Below are positions 5,930 to 11,187 of a stretch of 11,187 nt of DNA, one piece after another. The position numbers and the translations under genes were made by a program. The notes below the pieces were generated by a model. That model saw only the letters and a list, made by a program, of their open reading frames with translations. It searched no databases and had not been told where the DNA came from. Origin of the DNA: Candidatus Peregrinibacteria bacterium (lineage in GTDB: Bacteria > Patescibacteriota > Gracilibacteria > UBA1369 > UBA12463); NCBI GenBank assembly GCA_016215735.1, contig JACRIA010000074.1:1-11187 (forward strand). The letters are read 5' to 3'. Numbering within the stretch: the stretch's first letter is position 1; the number at the start of each line of letters is the position of its first letter.

Positions 5930-6943
5930 ATGCCATATAAGGAGTCGCTTCGCGACAGTTCATTTTGTAGGCCTGTGTTCGCCTGCGGCGAACGGCCTGT
6001 TAAAGTAATATTTTTCAGCAGCGGAGAATTCGGAATACCGATTCTTGGTTCGCTTGCAAGCGATCCCAGCTTTGAAATACTAGCTGTTGTTACACAGCCG
6101 GACAAACCAGCCGGCAGATCCCAAAAAATCACTCCGACTGTAATAAAAATTTTTGCTGAAGGACTCGGCTTAAGCGTTATTTCTCCTGATAAAATAAAAG
6201 GCAATAAGGACTTTGAAGATTTGCTGAAAAAAATGTCGCTGGATTTTATTGTCGCGGTTTCGTACGGCCAAATAATTCCGCGAAATATTTTGGATATACC
6301 TCGCATCACGGCGATAAATATTCACGGCTCTCTCCTTCCCCGCTACAGAGGTGCGTCTCCGATTCAAACAGCTTTGCTCAATGGCGATAAAGAAACCGGA
6401 ATTACAATAATGGAGATGAATGAAAAAATGGATGAAGGCGATGTATATCTGATTAAACGCGTACCGATTGAAGACAGCGACGATTTTTCTTCTCTGATGA
6501 AAAAGCTTTCAATGCTCGCCGGTGAAATTATTCCGCACGCCTTAAAGGATATTACTGACGGAAATCTCAAAAAAATTAAGCAGGATGATTCGCGCGCTAC
6601 CTATTGCGCAAAAATAGAAAAAAATATGGCTAAATTAGACTGCAAAAAATTAACCGCGGCCGAAGTCCATAATCACATAAGAGCATTCGCATTTTGGCCG
6701 AATTGTTCTGTCTTATGGAACAAAAAACTCATAATAATCCATAAAGCAAAAACCGCTCCAAATAAAGAAAAAACGCCCAGCGGTTCCATTATTTTCCCGG
6801 ACAAAAACACAATGGCAATCGCATGCAGTTCGGGCCTGCTGATTCCCGAAATAGTTCAACTCGAAGGCAAAAAACCCATTCCGATAAAAGAATTTATCAA
6901 CGGATACAAAACCGCTCTAGTTGCTCATCCGTTTGTAGAATAA
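5930..6943 (+). CDS. fmt: Methionyl-tRNA formyltransferase with a 23-residue repeat-encoded N-terminal insert
   Basis: Fmt transfers a formyl group from 10-formyl-tetrahydrofolate to the initiator Met-tRNA in the cytosol. The protein has 337 residues. The catalytic motif INIHGSLLPRYRGASPIQ carries N130 and H132, and the catalytic aspartate is D171 in MDEGDVY. The nucleotide-fold start VIFFSSGEFGIPIL and TQPDKPAGR are typical, and a C-terminal OB-like domain follows from about residue 235. Removing codons 2-24, which palindromic element R5 encodes, gives MKVIFFSSGEFG, a normal Fmt start, and 314 residues, essentially the E. coli length (315). The element therefore appears inserted directly after the ATG, in frame. 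The -10 sequence six bases upstream supports this ATG. A GTG at codon 16 inside the element is the only alternative start and has no ribosome site. The gene is divergent from the NrnA-like gene and converges on the lipoprotein gene. Confidence 0.94.
   Translation: MPYKESLRDSSFCRPVFACGERPVKVIFFSSGEFGIPILGSLASDPSFEILAVVTQPDKPAGRSQKITPTVIKIFAEGLGLSVISPDKIKGNKDFEDLLKKMSLDFIVAVSYGQIIPRNILDIPRITAINIHGSLLPRYRGASPIQTALLNGDKETGITIMEMNEKMDEGDVYLIKRVPIEDSDDFSSLMKKLSMLAGEIIPHALKDITDGNLKKIKQDDSRATYCAKIEKNMAKLDCKKLTAAEVHNHIRAFAFWPNCSVLWNKKLIIIHKAKTAPNKEKTPSGSIIFPDKNTMAIACSSGLLIPEIVQLEGKKPIPIKEFINGYKTALVAHPFVE
5933..6001 (+). repeat. Palindromic element copy R5 (inside the fmt 5' coding region)
   Basis: Exactly 69 bases lie between the fmt ATG and the AAA codon that begins the family-like sequence. 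They contain hairpin 1 (GTCGC TTC GCGAC), a T-rich but interrupted linker (AGTTCATTTTGTAG), then hairpin 2 with outer stem AGGCC/GGCCT (5969-5973 with 5994-5998) and inner stem TTCGCC/GGCGAA (5978-5983 with 5987-5992). Compared with R2, both stems differ by paired changes. GGAGTCGCTTCGCGACA is identical to R1. Confidence 0.78.
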
Positions 6944-7000
6944 ATGCCGCGGCAAAAATGGAGCAGCGCGATGAAGCAGGCCGTGATTTTCAGAAATTCC

Positions 7001-8518
7001 CTATTTGTTCTTGGTTTGCGTGCCGGTTTTTGAAGTTGCGCCAGTTGCCTGCGTTGCTGCTTGATTTGTCAAATACGGCCCAGGCGGAACCAAGCCTTTT
7101 TCAGGCAAAATAGAATTGATCTTATCTTCAATCTTTTTCAAAGCAATATCTGTGCGTTCACCTCCGAGCACTGATTGAACAGCGTCAGCAAACGCTTTTG
7201 AATAATAATCATTATCGTATATCAAAATGCTGTCGCTGAATCCGGCCTGTTCAGCAAAAACGCCGTAAATCTGGTTTGTCTTTTGTTCAGGAATCAAATC
7301 GCGCCTGCTTGTTGGTTTATGCGTTTTTTCGTAATAGGATTTCAACGTATCTTTTGACGTCAAATACTGCAAAAATTTCCATGCTTCAACCTGATTTTTT
7401 TGGCTTGCAGTGCGCGAAACCGTCTCCGCATAATAAATAGCAAGCGTAGTTCTCTGTTGAGGGCTTTTTTCCGGATCAATCAATTGCGGCATGAATCCGA
7501 CCCGCACAAAAGCAGGATCAATCACGGTCTGCTCTTTGCTTTTCAAATCCTTAATCGCGTCAGTAATTTTTTTATAATAATCCGAAAATCCGAATATCAT
7601 GGAAACTTTTCCTTTTGCAAAAGGAATAATTTCTTTTTCAGGCGTGAATGTTTCCGCGAGATATTGATTCCACGTGTAATGCGGTTTTGTCTGTATTCCG
7701 AAAGATGTGTATAAATTTAAAGCTTCAATCCCAGGCAGCCATGGTTTATTATCCTGTGTCATGCCTTGTTGGCTTGCTATAGCGCATTTTTTGTAATTTT
7801 GATCGTAAAATTTCACGCCGTATTGCATCATCAATGTATATAAAATATCGACCGCATGAACAATATTGTCCGCGCGTCCAAGAGCAGCACCCGCAACTTC
7901 AAATCTTTCAAAACTATTATCAGCTTTTGTAAGCTTTATAATGTCTTGGACAAGGCTGTTCCACATAACGCTCGGCTTGCCGCGTTCTGGAATCCGGTCT
8001 TCAAATTGAGATTTATTATAATAAATAGCAAGCGTATCAACGCTCATGGGTAAGCCATAAATTCGGAGCGGGCTTGTTGGATTCGTCGAATCTTCCGGCC
8101 GCACCAAATCTTTTTCCGCAACATTAACAAAAGTGTCGCTGAATTGCTTTGCAGTCATCATATTCTGCGGAATCGGCGCTATTTTTTTCTGATGCTTCGC
8201 GATCCAATAATTCGGCATTGAAAACATATCCGGACCAGCACCTTCAGCTAATTCATTAACAATCCTATCTTCGTATTTTTGAAGATCAGTAAACAAAACC
8301 TGCTGAATATTCACCATTTCATTGCCTTTGATTGCTTTATACTCGTCAATAAATGGTTTCAGATCTGTGCCGTCATTCATTCTGTAATAAACCAAAGCGG
8401 TTTTTTCCGGCTGGACATACGGCGACGGCGGCTGTTTTGTACGGCAAGCTGTTAGCGAAAATATCATCGCGAAAAGCAGCACGAGCGCTGTGTATTTTGA
8501 AAATTTTGAGGGGGGCAT
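7001..8518 (-). CDS. Extracellular solute-binding lipoprotein (ABC family 1 type)
   Basis: A 505-residue surface lipoprotein resembling the substrate-binding subunits of carbohydrate ABC importers. The signal peptide has a hydrophobic core at about 9-22 and a lipobox SLTAC, with Cys25 as the lipidated residue, then a Pro-rich linker. Family-like segments are TALVYYRMNDGTDLKPFIDEY near the mature N-terminus, GAGPDMFSMPNYW (94-105, the usual xPDVxxxxxxW region) and YGLPMSVDTLAIYYNKSQF (154-172, the usual GxPxxxDTxxLYYNK motif). The last 25 or so residues are Gln/Thr/Lys-rich and look disordered. No permease or ATPase gene is adjacent, so its partners lie elsewhere or it acts only as a binding protein. 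The ligand cannot be told. The ATG at 8518 gives a normal signal peptide. The gene is convergent with fmt, with a 57-base gap and no convincing terminator. Confidence 0.88.
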   Translation of the reverse strand: MPPSKFSKYTALVLLFAMIFSLTACRTKQPPSPYVQPEKTALVYYRMNDGTDLKPFIDEYKAIKGNEMVNIQQVLFTDLQKYEDRIVNELAEGAGPDMFSMPNYWIAKHQKKIAPIPQNMMTAKQFSDTFVNVAEKDLVRPEDSTNPTSPLRIYGLPMSVDTLAIYYNKSQFEDRIPERGKPSVMWNSLVQDIIKLTKADNSFERFEVAGAALGRADNIVHAVDILYTLMMQYGVKFYDQNYKKCAIASQQGMTQDNKPWLPGIEALNLYTSFGIQTKPHYTWNQYLAETFTPEKEIIPFAKGKVSMIFGFSDYYKKITDAIKDLKSKEQTVIDPAFVRVGFMPQLIDPEKSPQQRTTLAIYYAETVSRTASQKNQVEAWKFLQYLTSKDTLKSYYEKTHKPTSRRDLIPEQKTNQIYGVFAEQAGFSDSILIYDNDYYSKAFADAVQSVLGGERTDIALKKIEDKINSILPEKGLVPPGPYLTNQAATQATGATSKTGTQTKNK

Positions 8519-8531
8519 ATGGAAAGGTTAA

Positions 8532-8537
8532 ATTATA
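8532..8537 (-). promoter_or_regulatory. -10 hexamer for the solute-binding lipoprotein gene
   Basis: Perfect TATAAT on the minus strand, 13 bases before the ATG at 8518, predicting a leader of about six bases. The upstream side is a low-complexity run of AAAGTT repeats, and the best -35 (TTTACT) is only 15 bases away. The hexamer is good; the rest of the promoter is weak. Confidence 0.5.
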
Positions 8538-8560
8538 AAAGTTAAAAGTTAAAGTAAATT

Positions 8561-8788
8561 TTAAATAAATTGGCAGCCTGATTCTCTACCGAGACATGGC
8601 GCGTCGCGCATACACTCGCTGTATTTTCCGCATTTTTTAAGTTTACTGAAATGCGCTCCGGACATAAGCCTTTTGATATATTTTGAATTGCATTTCAAAC
8701 AACGGACGTTTTTCATGTCGCGATCCTGCAAAACAAGCTCTTCAAAAATAGTATGACATTTCGCGCATTCAAATTCAAAAATCGGCAT
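8561..8788 (-). CDS. FmdB family zinc ribbon protein
   Basis: A 75-residue small protein with the FmdB/CxxC_CXXC_SSSS type zinc ribbon. It starts MPIFEFECAKC, with C8/C11 and C30/C33 as two CxxC knuckles flanking EELVLQDRD, followed by a KRLMSGAHFS segment. These proteins are often labelled putative regulatory proteins, but a precise role is not established. The tail is unusual: it carries four more cysteines (C53, C59, C65, C72) in a basic stretch, which could bind a second metal or stay reduced in the cytosol. A perfect TATAAT lies six bases before the ATG, so the gene has its own promoter and is predicted leaderless. It lies between the glycosyltransferase and the lipoprotein on the same strand. 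Confidence 0.88.
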   Translation of the reverse strand: MPIFEFECAKCHTIFEELVLQDRDMKNVRCLKCNSKYIKRLMSGAHFSKLKKCGKYSECMRDAPCLGRESGCQFI

Positions 8789-8794
8789 ATCTTA

Positions 8795-8800
8795 ATTATA
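8795..8800 (-). promoter_or_regulatory. -10 promoter element for the FmdB gene
   Basis: Perfect TATAAT on the minus strand, then exactly six bases (TAAGAT) to the ATG at 8788. A weak TTGCGT lies 16 bases further upstream. Predicts transcription starting at the start codon. Confidence 0.58.
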
Positions 8801-8827
8801 CTTATTCGGGGGTATTACGCAAATTCT

Positions 8828-9796
8828 CTAGAAATTTTTGGAGAGGCCGTCCGCTACGCTTCCGGCCTGGCCGCGCAAACCCTCATGCCGCAGCCCTTCA
8901 AGAAAATACTTTTTTGACAGCGCGTAAAAATAATAATAATGCCACTTGCGGTTTCCGCGCTTCCGGAGGATGTCAAAAGCAGAAATAACAGGTTTTGAGC
9001 CAAGCAGTTTAAAAATAGTACGCTTAATCAAGCCCGGACGTTTGCCTAATTCCGGATATTTTGCGTGAATCGCGTGCACAGACGCGCCAATCAAATTCAT
9101 TCTCGGACGCAAAGATTCTTCGTCCATTGGATGATAATGATAGGCTAGCGCGGCTGGATTATAATAAATTTTCAGGCCTTTTTCTATTGTGAGACGATAG
9201 CCGAATTCAATATCTTCCCAGCCGTATTTTTGAAAAGTTTCATCAAAACGCACGTCAATCAACAGCGATTTTTTAAAAGAAATATTCGCGTAAAAAAAGT
9301 TATAGTCAGCCGTGTCGCGGCCTTTCAACTTTTCATAAGCAGTCAAATGTCCGCCAAATCTGTTGAAAATCAGCGACGCATTTGTCATAAATTCAATAAA
9401 AGGCGTTTTCTCAATTCGCGGATCCATCAGGATAAGGCCAAGCACAGCCTCATTTTCGTGATAATGCTGTTTGTGCGCTTTCACATGCTCGCTCAGCAAG
9501 TTTGAAGTCGCAAGAATGTCGTCATTGATTAATAGCACCAGATTGCCTGACGCATTATCCAAGCCGCGGTTTCGCGCACTCCCCTGTCCGCTATTTTTTT
9601 GATAAAAATATCTTATTTGGACAGGCGAATTTTTCGCGAGATTGGTAACAATTTTATGCGCCTCATCATTACCGCCGTCATTCACAACAATTATTTCGTA
9701 TTCGGTTTTAACGAAATTTTGATTTATCAGGCGTGTCAGACATTCTTTAAGAATATCCGGCCTGTTATACGTTGGTATGATGACACTTATTTGCAC
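8828..9796 (-). CDS. Family 2 glycosyltransferase (GT-A fold)
   Basis: A 322-residue cytosolic or membrane-associated glycosyltransferase that would transfer a sugar from a nucleotide donor to a surface polysaccharide or lipid acceptor. The acceptor is unknown. The GT2 order is clear: ISVIIPTYNRPDILKECL (3-20), EIIVVNDGGND (34-44), the SGQGSARNRGLDNASG segment (69-84), the DxD-equivalent LLINDD (88-93), and the catalytic-region motif YGWEDIEFGYRL (191-202). There are no membrane segments. The start is GTG (9794-9796): MQISVIIPTY is the expected GT2 opening, and an extended -10 ends six bases before it. Residues 310-318 (QAGSVADGL) are encoded by a palindrome (R6), so the C-terminal tail is partly repeat-derived. 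A related palindrome (R7) lies just upstream of the promoter. There is no adjacent polysaccharide cluster. Confidence 0.9.
   Translation of the reverse strand: MQISVIIPTYNRPDILKECLTRLINQNFVKTEYEIIVVNDGGNDEAHKIVTNLAKNSPVQIRYFYQKNSGQGSARNRGLDNASGNLVLLINDDILATSNLLSEHVKAHKQHYHENEAVLGLILMDPRIEKTPFIEFMTNASLIFNRFGGHLTAYEKLKGRDTADYNFFYANISFKKSLLIDVRFDETFQKYGWEDIEFGYRLTIEKGLKIYYNPAALAYHYHPMDEESLRPRMNLIGASVHAIHAKYPELGKRPGLIKRTIFKLLGSKPVISAFDILRKRGNRKWHYYYFYALSKKYFLEGLRHEGLRGQAGSVADGLSKNF
8844..8868. repeat. Palindrome R6 in the 3' end of the glycosyltransferase gene
   Basis: Arms AGGCCG (8844-8849) and CGGCCT (8863-8868) enclose a 13-base centre. It is in frame, encoding residues 310-318, a few codons before the TAG. 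The arms resemble the AGGCC/GGCCT outer stem of R5, but no T-rich linker or hairpin 1 is present. Membership of the same family is tentative. Confidence 0.45.
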
Positions 9797-9802
9797 GCAC
9801 TA

Positions 9803-9811
9803 ATTCTAGCA
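9803..9811 (-). promoter_or_regulatory. Extended -10 promoter for the glycosyltransferase gene
   Basis: The minus strand reads TGCTAGAAT: TAGAAT is 5 of 6 to consensus, with a TGn extension. Six bases separate it from the GTG start at 9796. No -35 is visible, and palindrome R7 occupies that region. Confidence 0.55.
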
Positions 9812-9817
9812 GAAAAC

Positions 9818-9855
9818 AGGCCGGAAGTCCGCCCCAGGCGGGACGGACGCAGCCT
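9818..9855. repeat. Palindrome R7 between ssb and the glycosyltransferase gene
   Basis: Nested arms: AGGC/GCCT (9818-9821 with 9852-9855) and GTCCG/CGGAC (9827-9831 with 9844-9848), around a GC-rich core containing CAGGCGGGAC. It shares the GTCCG...CGGAC character of R4 hairpin 1. It could also slow transcription leaving ssb, but no T-tract follows directly, so it is not called a terminator. Confidence 0.5.
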
Positions 9856-9871
9856 ATCTCTGCTTAAAAGC

Positions 9872-10255
9872 TTAGTCTTCAACCAAATCTTTCAGAACAA
9901 CATCTTTTTCGCCTGTTTTATCATCCAGCCAGTCAAGAATGTTGAGATTCTCAAGAACAATCTCGGTCATGTACTTTTTCTCGCCGTCTTTACCGTTGAA
10001 AGCTCTGTTCATCAGGCGTCCTTCGACATAGACGCCCATGCCTTTGCGCAGATGCTTGCCGCAAATTTCAGCGAGTTTCTGCCACGAAACCACCCTGTGG
10101 TAATCCGTGGTCTGCGACTTTTGGCCGTCAGAACTTTTCCAGTCGCGATTTATCGCGATCGGGAAAAAGCAGACATTTTTTCCGGAGGTTGTTATACGCT
10201 TCTCCGGGTCAGCGGCTAATCTACCAATTAGCATGGCCTTGTTCATACTTCGCAT
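9872..10255 (-). CDS. ssb: Single-stranded DNA-binding protein
   Basis: SSB coats single-stranded DNA during replication, repair and recombination. The 127-residue protein is essentially one OB fold. It starts MRSMNKAMLIGRLAADPEKR, and contains the DYHRVVSWQKLAE (51-63) and KGMGVYVEGRL (71-81) segments expected of bacterial SSB, with W59 and Y76 in the usual aromatic positions. The normal Gly/Pro-rich linker and the acidic DDDIPF-type tip that recruits partner proteins are missing; the chain ends KDVVLKDLVED. It may therefore be a paralogue or a reduced form. Bacterial ssb often lies between rpsF and rpsR, but here it stands alone. Starting at the second ATG (10246, MNKAML) is possible. The first is used because an M-x-S/L-NK opening is common in related proteins. 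No Shine-Dalgarno sequence precedes either start. Confidence 0.92.
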   Translation of the reverse strand: MRSMNKAMLIGRLAADPEKRITTSGKNVCFFPIAINRDWKSSDGQKSQTTDYHRVVSWQKLAEICGKHLRKGMGVYVEGRLMNRAFNGKDGEKKYMTEIVLENLNILDWLDDKTGEKDVVLKDLVED

Positions 10256-10318
10256 ATGAATTGGGTTAAAGAATAATGGCCTGACTCTAGCGCATAGACA
10301 TTAAAAAAAGTTAAACAG

Positions 10319-10343
10319 GACTTAAAATATTTCTGACTTAAAA
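10319..10343. repeat. Direct repeat GACTTAAAA upstream of the lipoprotein promoter
   Basis: GACTTAAAA occurs at 10319-10327 and again at 10335-10343, 16 bases apart start to start, ending one base before the -35. The placement suits an activator site or AT-rich UP element, but chance is possible in such AT-rich DNA. The rest of 10256-10344 holds nothing I can name. Confidence 0.3.
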
Positions 10344-10344
10344 A

Positions 10345-10373
10345 TTGACATATTTTTAAAAAATATATAAAAT
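10345..10373 (+). promoter_or_regulatory. Strong sigma70-type promoter for the coiled-coil lipoprotein gene
   Basis: Perfect TTGACA (10345-10350), a 17-base spacer and TAAAAT (10368-10373, 5 of 6). The predicted start near 10380 leaves a leader of about 30 bases before the ATG at 10411, without a Shine-Dalgarno sequence. It is the only textbook two-box promoter in the window. Confidence 0.7.
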
Positions 10374-10410
10374 AACACCCTAATTCAAAGTTCAGCATAG
10401 AAAAAACAAT

Positions 10411-11034
10411 ATGAAACTAAAAAATACTTTGCTCACTCTTTTTACAATAGGAATATCGACATTAACAGGTTGTGAATCGAAAAAGGAAAAAACAATCGCG
10501 ATGCCTGAAATGTCGGAAAATAATAAATGTGAAATGATCAGAGGCGAAATCAAAGTCAGGAAACAAAGACTGTTTGATTTATTAAAAGAGAAAGAAAGGG
10601 AAAACTTTGAATTGCATGAAAACCTTAAAAAATACAGCTCGCTGCTAAAATCCCAAAAAGAGACTCTCCTAGGCGCGGTTAAATGTTTAAATATAAGAAA
10701 GTCGATTACAATATATCAGAATGCGGCTTTAGAGCCGGATCCAAATATTGACGATTATTTCAATTACATAAATAAATTATTATTGGAACTGATCGAGATA
10801 AACGACGTAATTGTTAATTCATTAAATAAAATGGAGGTAATGCGGGAAGAAAAAATGTGCATAGAGAAATGGATGTCTATCATGGAAGAAATTAAATTAA
10901 AAATGGGAGCCCTTGGCTCAAGCATATCAAATGCAATCGATAGAAAGGAGGAAATAGAAAAATTGACAGAAAATCTGGAAGCTCTGAAAAAAGAATTATT
11001 GTCAGTAAAATGCGGGCTTGAGAATCATAAATAG
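10411..11034 (+). CDS. AT-rich coiled-coil lipoprotein, unknown function
   Basis: A 207-residue protein I do not recognise. It has a lipoprotein signal peptide (basic MKLKN, hydrophobic core, lipobox LTGC with Cys21 as the lipidated residue). The mature part is highly charged, rich in Lys, Glu and Leu, and mostly helical. Heptad-like stretches at about 41-90 and 120-200 suggest a helical hairpin or coiled coil anchored outside the cell membrane. Four further cysteines (C40, C92, C150, C201) are spaced along the helices and could pair between antiparallel strands. The gene is visibly more AT-rich than its neighbours, uses many ATA and AAA codons, and has its own strong promoter, so recent acquisition or a fast-evolving accessory role is possible. 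It ends 20 bases before the riboflavin synthase gene. The reading frame and signal are clear; the function is unknown. Confidence 0.8.
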   Translation: MKLKNTLLTLFTIGISTLTGCESKKEKTIAMPEMSENNKCEMIRGEIKVRKQRLFDLLKEKERENFELHENLKKYSSLLKSQKETLLGAVKCLNIRKSITIYQNAALEPDPNIDDYFNYINKLLLELIEINDVIVNSLNKMEVMREEKMCIEKWMSIMEEIKLKMGALGSSISNAIDRKEEIEKLTENLEALKKELLSVKCGLENHK

Positions 11035-11037
11035 CTG

Positions 11038-11046
11038 TGCTAGTTT
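11038..11046 (+). promoter_or_regulatory. Possible extended -10 before riboflavin synthase
   Basis: TGCTAGTTT keeps the TGn and TA...T positions of an extended -10 and ends eight bases before the ATG at 11055. Weak alone; it is listed because near-leaderless spacing recurs in the window. No FMN riboswitch-like leader fits in the 20-base gap. Confidence 0.25.
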
Positions 11047-11054
11047 ATTCGCGC

Positions 11055-11187
11055 ATGTTTACTGGCATAATCAAAGATTTAGGCGAAATCGCGGCAGTCA
11101 AAAAATCCGGCGTAAATCGCGTTTTGCGTGTGCGTTCGAATTTGCGTCCAACAGTCGGCGCGTCAATTTCTATAAACGGAGTTTGCA
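11055..11187 (+). CDS. ribE: Riboflavin synthase, alpha subunit (partial, 5' end only)
   Basis: Riboflavin synthase dismutates two molecules of 6,7-dimethyl-8-ribityllumazine to riboflavin. Only the first 44 residues are inside the window. They start MFTGIIKDLGEI, the very conserved MFTGI opening that forms part of the active site, and continue to VGASISINGVC, matching the family's GDSIAVNGVCLTV motif at the expected distance. The gene follows the coiled-coil lipoprotein by 20 bases on the same strand but differs from it in base composition, so sharing a message may be accidental. Other rib genes would be expected to the right if this is a riboflavin operon. The symbol ribC is also used for this gene in some species. 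Confidence 0.92.
   Translation, partial: MFTGIIKDLGEIAAVKKSGVNRVLRVRSNLRPTVGASISINGVC

Noticed and set aside
5938..5943. AAGGAG, a perfect Shine-Dalgarno-like sequence.
   Set aside because: It lies inside the fmt reading frame and has no start codon 5-10 bases downstream. A similar AAGGAG in R2 is on the non-coding strand, so it belongs to the repeat.
5975..5977. GTG at codon 16 as the true start of fmt, which would shorten the repeat-encoded tail.
   Set aside because: No ribosome site at a workable distance, it would still start inside the palindrome, and the -10 six bases before the ATG at 5930 fits better.
6944..7000. TGCCGCGGCA palindrome after fmt as a terminator.
   Set aside because: Five-base arms without a loop and no T-tract following on either strand.
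11035..11054. FMN riboswitch upstream of riboflavin synthase.
   Set aside because: Only 20 bases separate it from the preceding gene, far too short, and no RFN-type sequence is present.

Overview
The window most resembles a chromosomal piece of a Patescibacteria (Candidate Phyla Radiation) bacterium, probably Parcubacteria-like. This is inferred from the gene set and protein style: compact housekeeping genes, a divergent short CoaE, a CPR-like signal peptidase, a small four-helix membrane protein that I recall as recurrent in such genomes, FmdB, and an orphan solute-binding lipoprotein. It is not a proven placement. The genetic code looks standard: TGA serves as stop. No phage, CRISPR, tRNA or rRNA is visible.

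Layout. Minus strand 2486 to 1: a PH-domain membrane protein, coaE and gatB (cut by the left edge) form a tight operon. Divergent from it, lepB (2595-3284) runs plus. Minus 5781 to 3353: an NrnA-like DHH phosphoesterase, a 320-residue membrane protein of unknown function and a 124-residue four-helix membrane protein, ending at a hairpin plus T-tract terminator. Divergent from that operon, fmt (5930-6943) runs plus and converges on a minus-strand solute-binding lipoprotein (8518-7001). Further minus genes are an FmdB-type zinc ribbon, a family 2 glycosyltransferase and ssb. The right end runs plus: an AT-rich coiled-coil lipoprotein with a strong promoter, then the start of riboflavin synthase (cut by the right edge). 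No gene-free stretch exceeds 300 bases. The longest are 10256-10410 and 5782-5929, both described below.

The most interesting signal is a family of short imperfect-palindrome elements placed only at gene ends. Five copies (near 1231, 1837, 3750, 5799 and 5933) share an architecture of hairpin, T-rich linker, then nested hairpin beginning near GCGCCTGTG or GGCCTGTG. More diverged palindromes lie at 3302-3351, 8844 and 9818. Several are translated: they add an in-frame stretch just after the start of Fmt (23 codons) and CoaE (about 18 codons) and make the C-terminal tails of CoaE, the 320-residue membrane protein and the glycosyltransferase. Stem differences between copies are compensatory. The behaviour recalls Rickettsia palindromic elements, but the sequence is different.

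A second theme is initiation. Several genes lack a Shine-Dalgarno sequence and instead have a -10-like hexamer 6 to 7 bases before the start codon, which predicts leaderless mRNAs.

The genes serve translation (GatB, Fmt), cofactor synthesis (CoaE, RibE), envelope and secretion (LepB, lipoproteins, glycosyltransferase), nucleic acid turnover (NrnA-like) and DNA maintenance (SSB). There is no single pathway locus.
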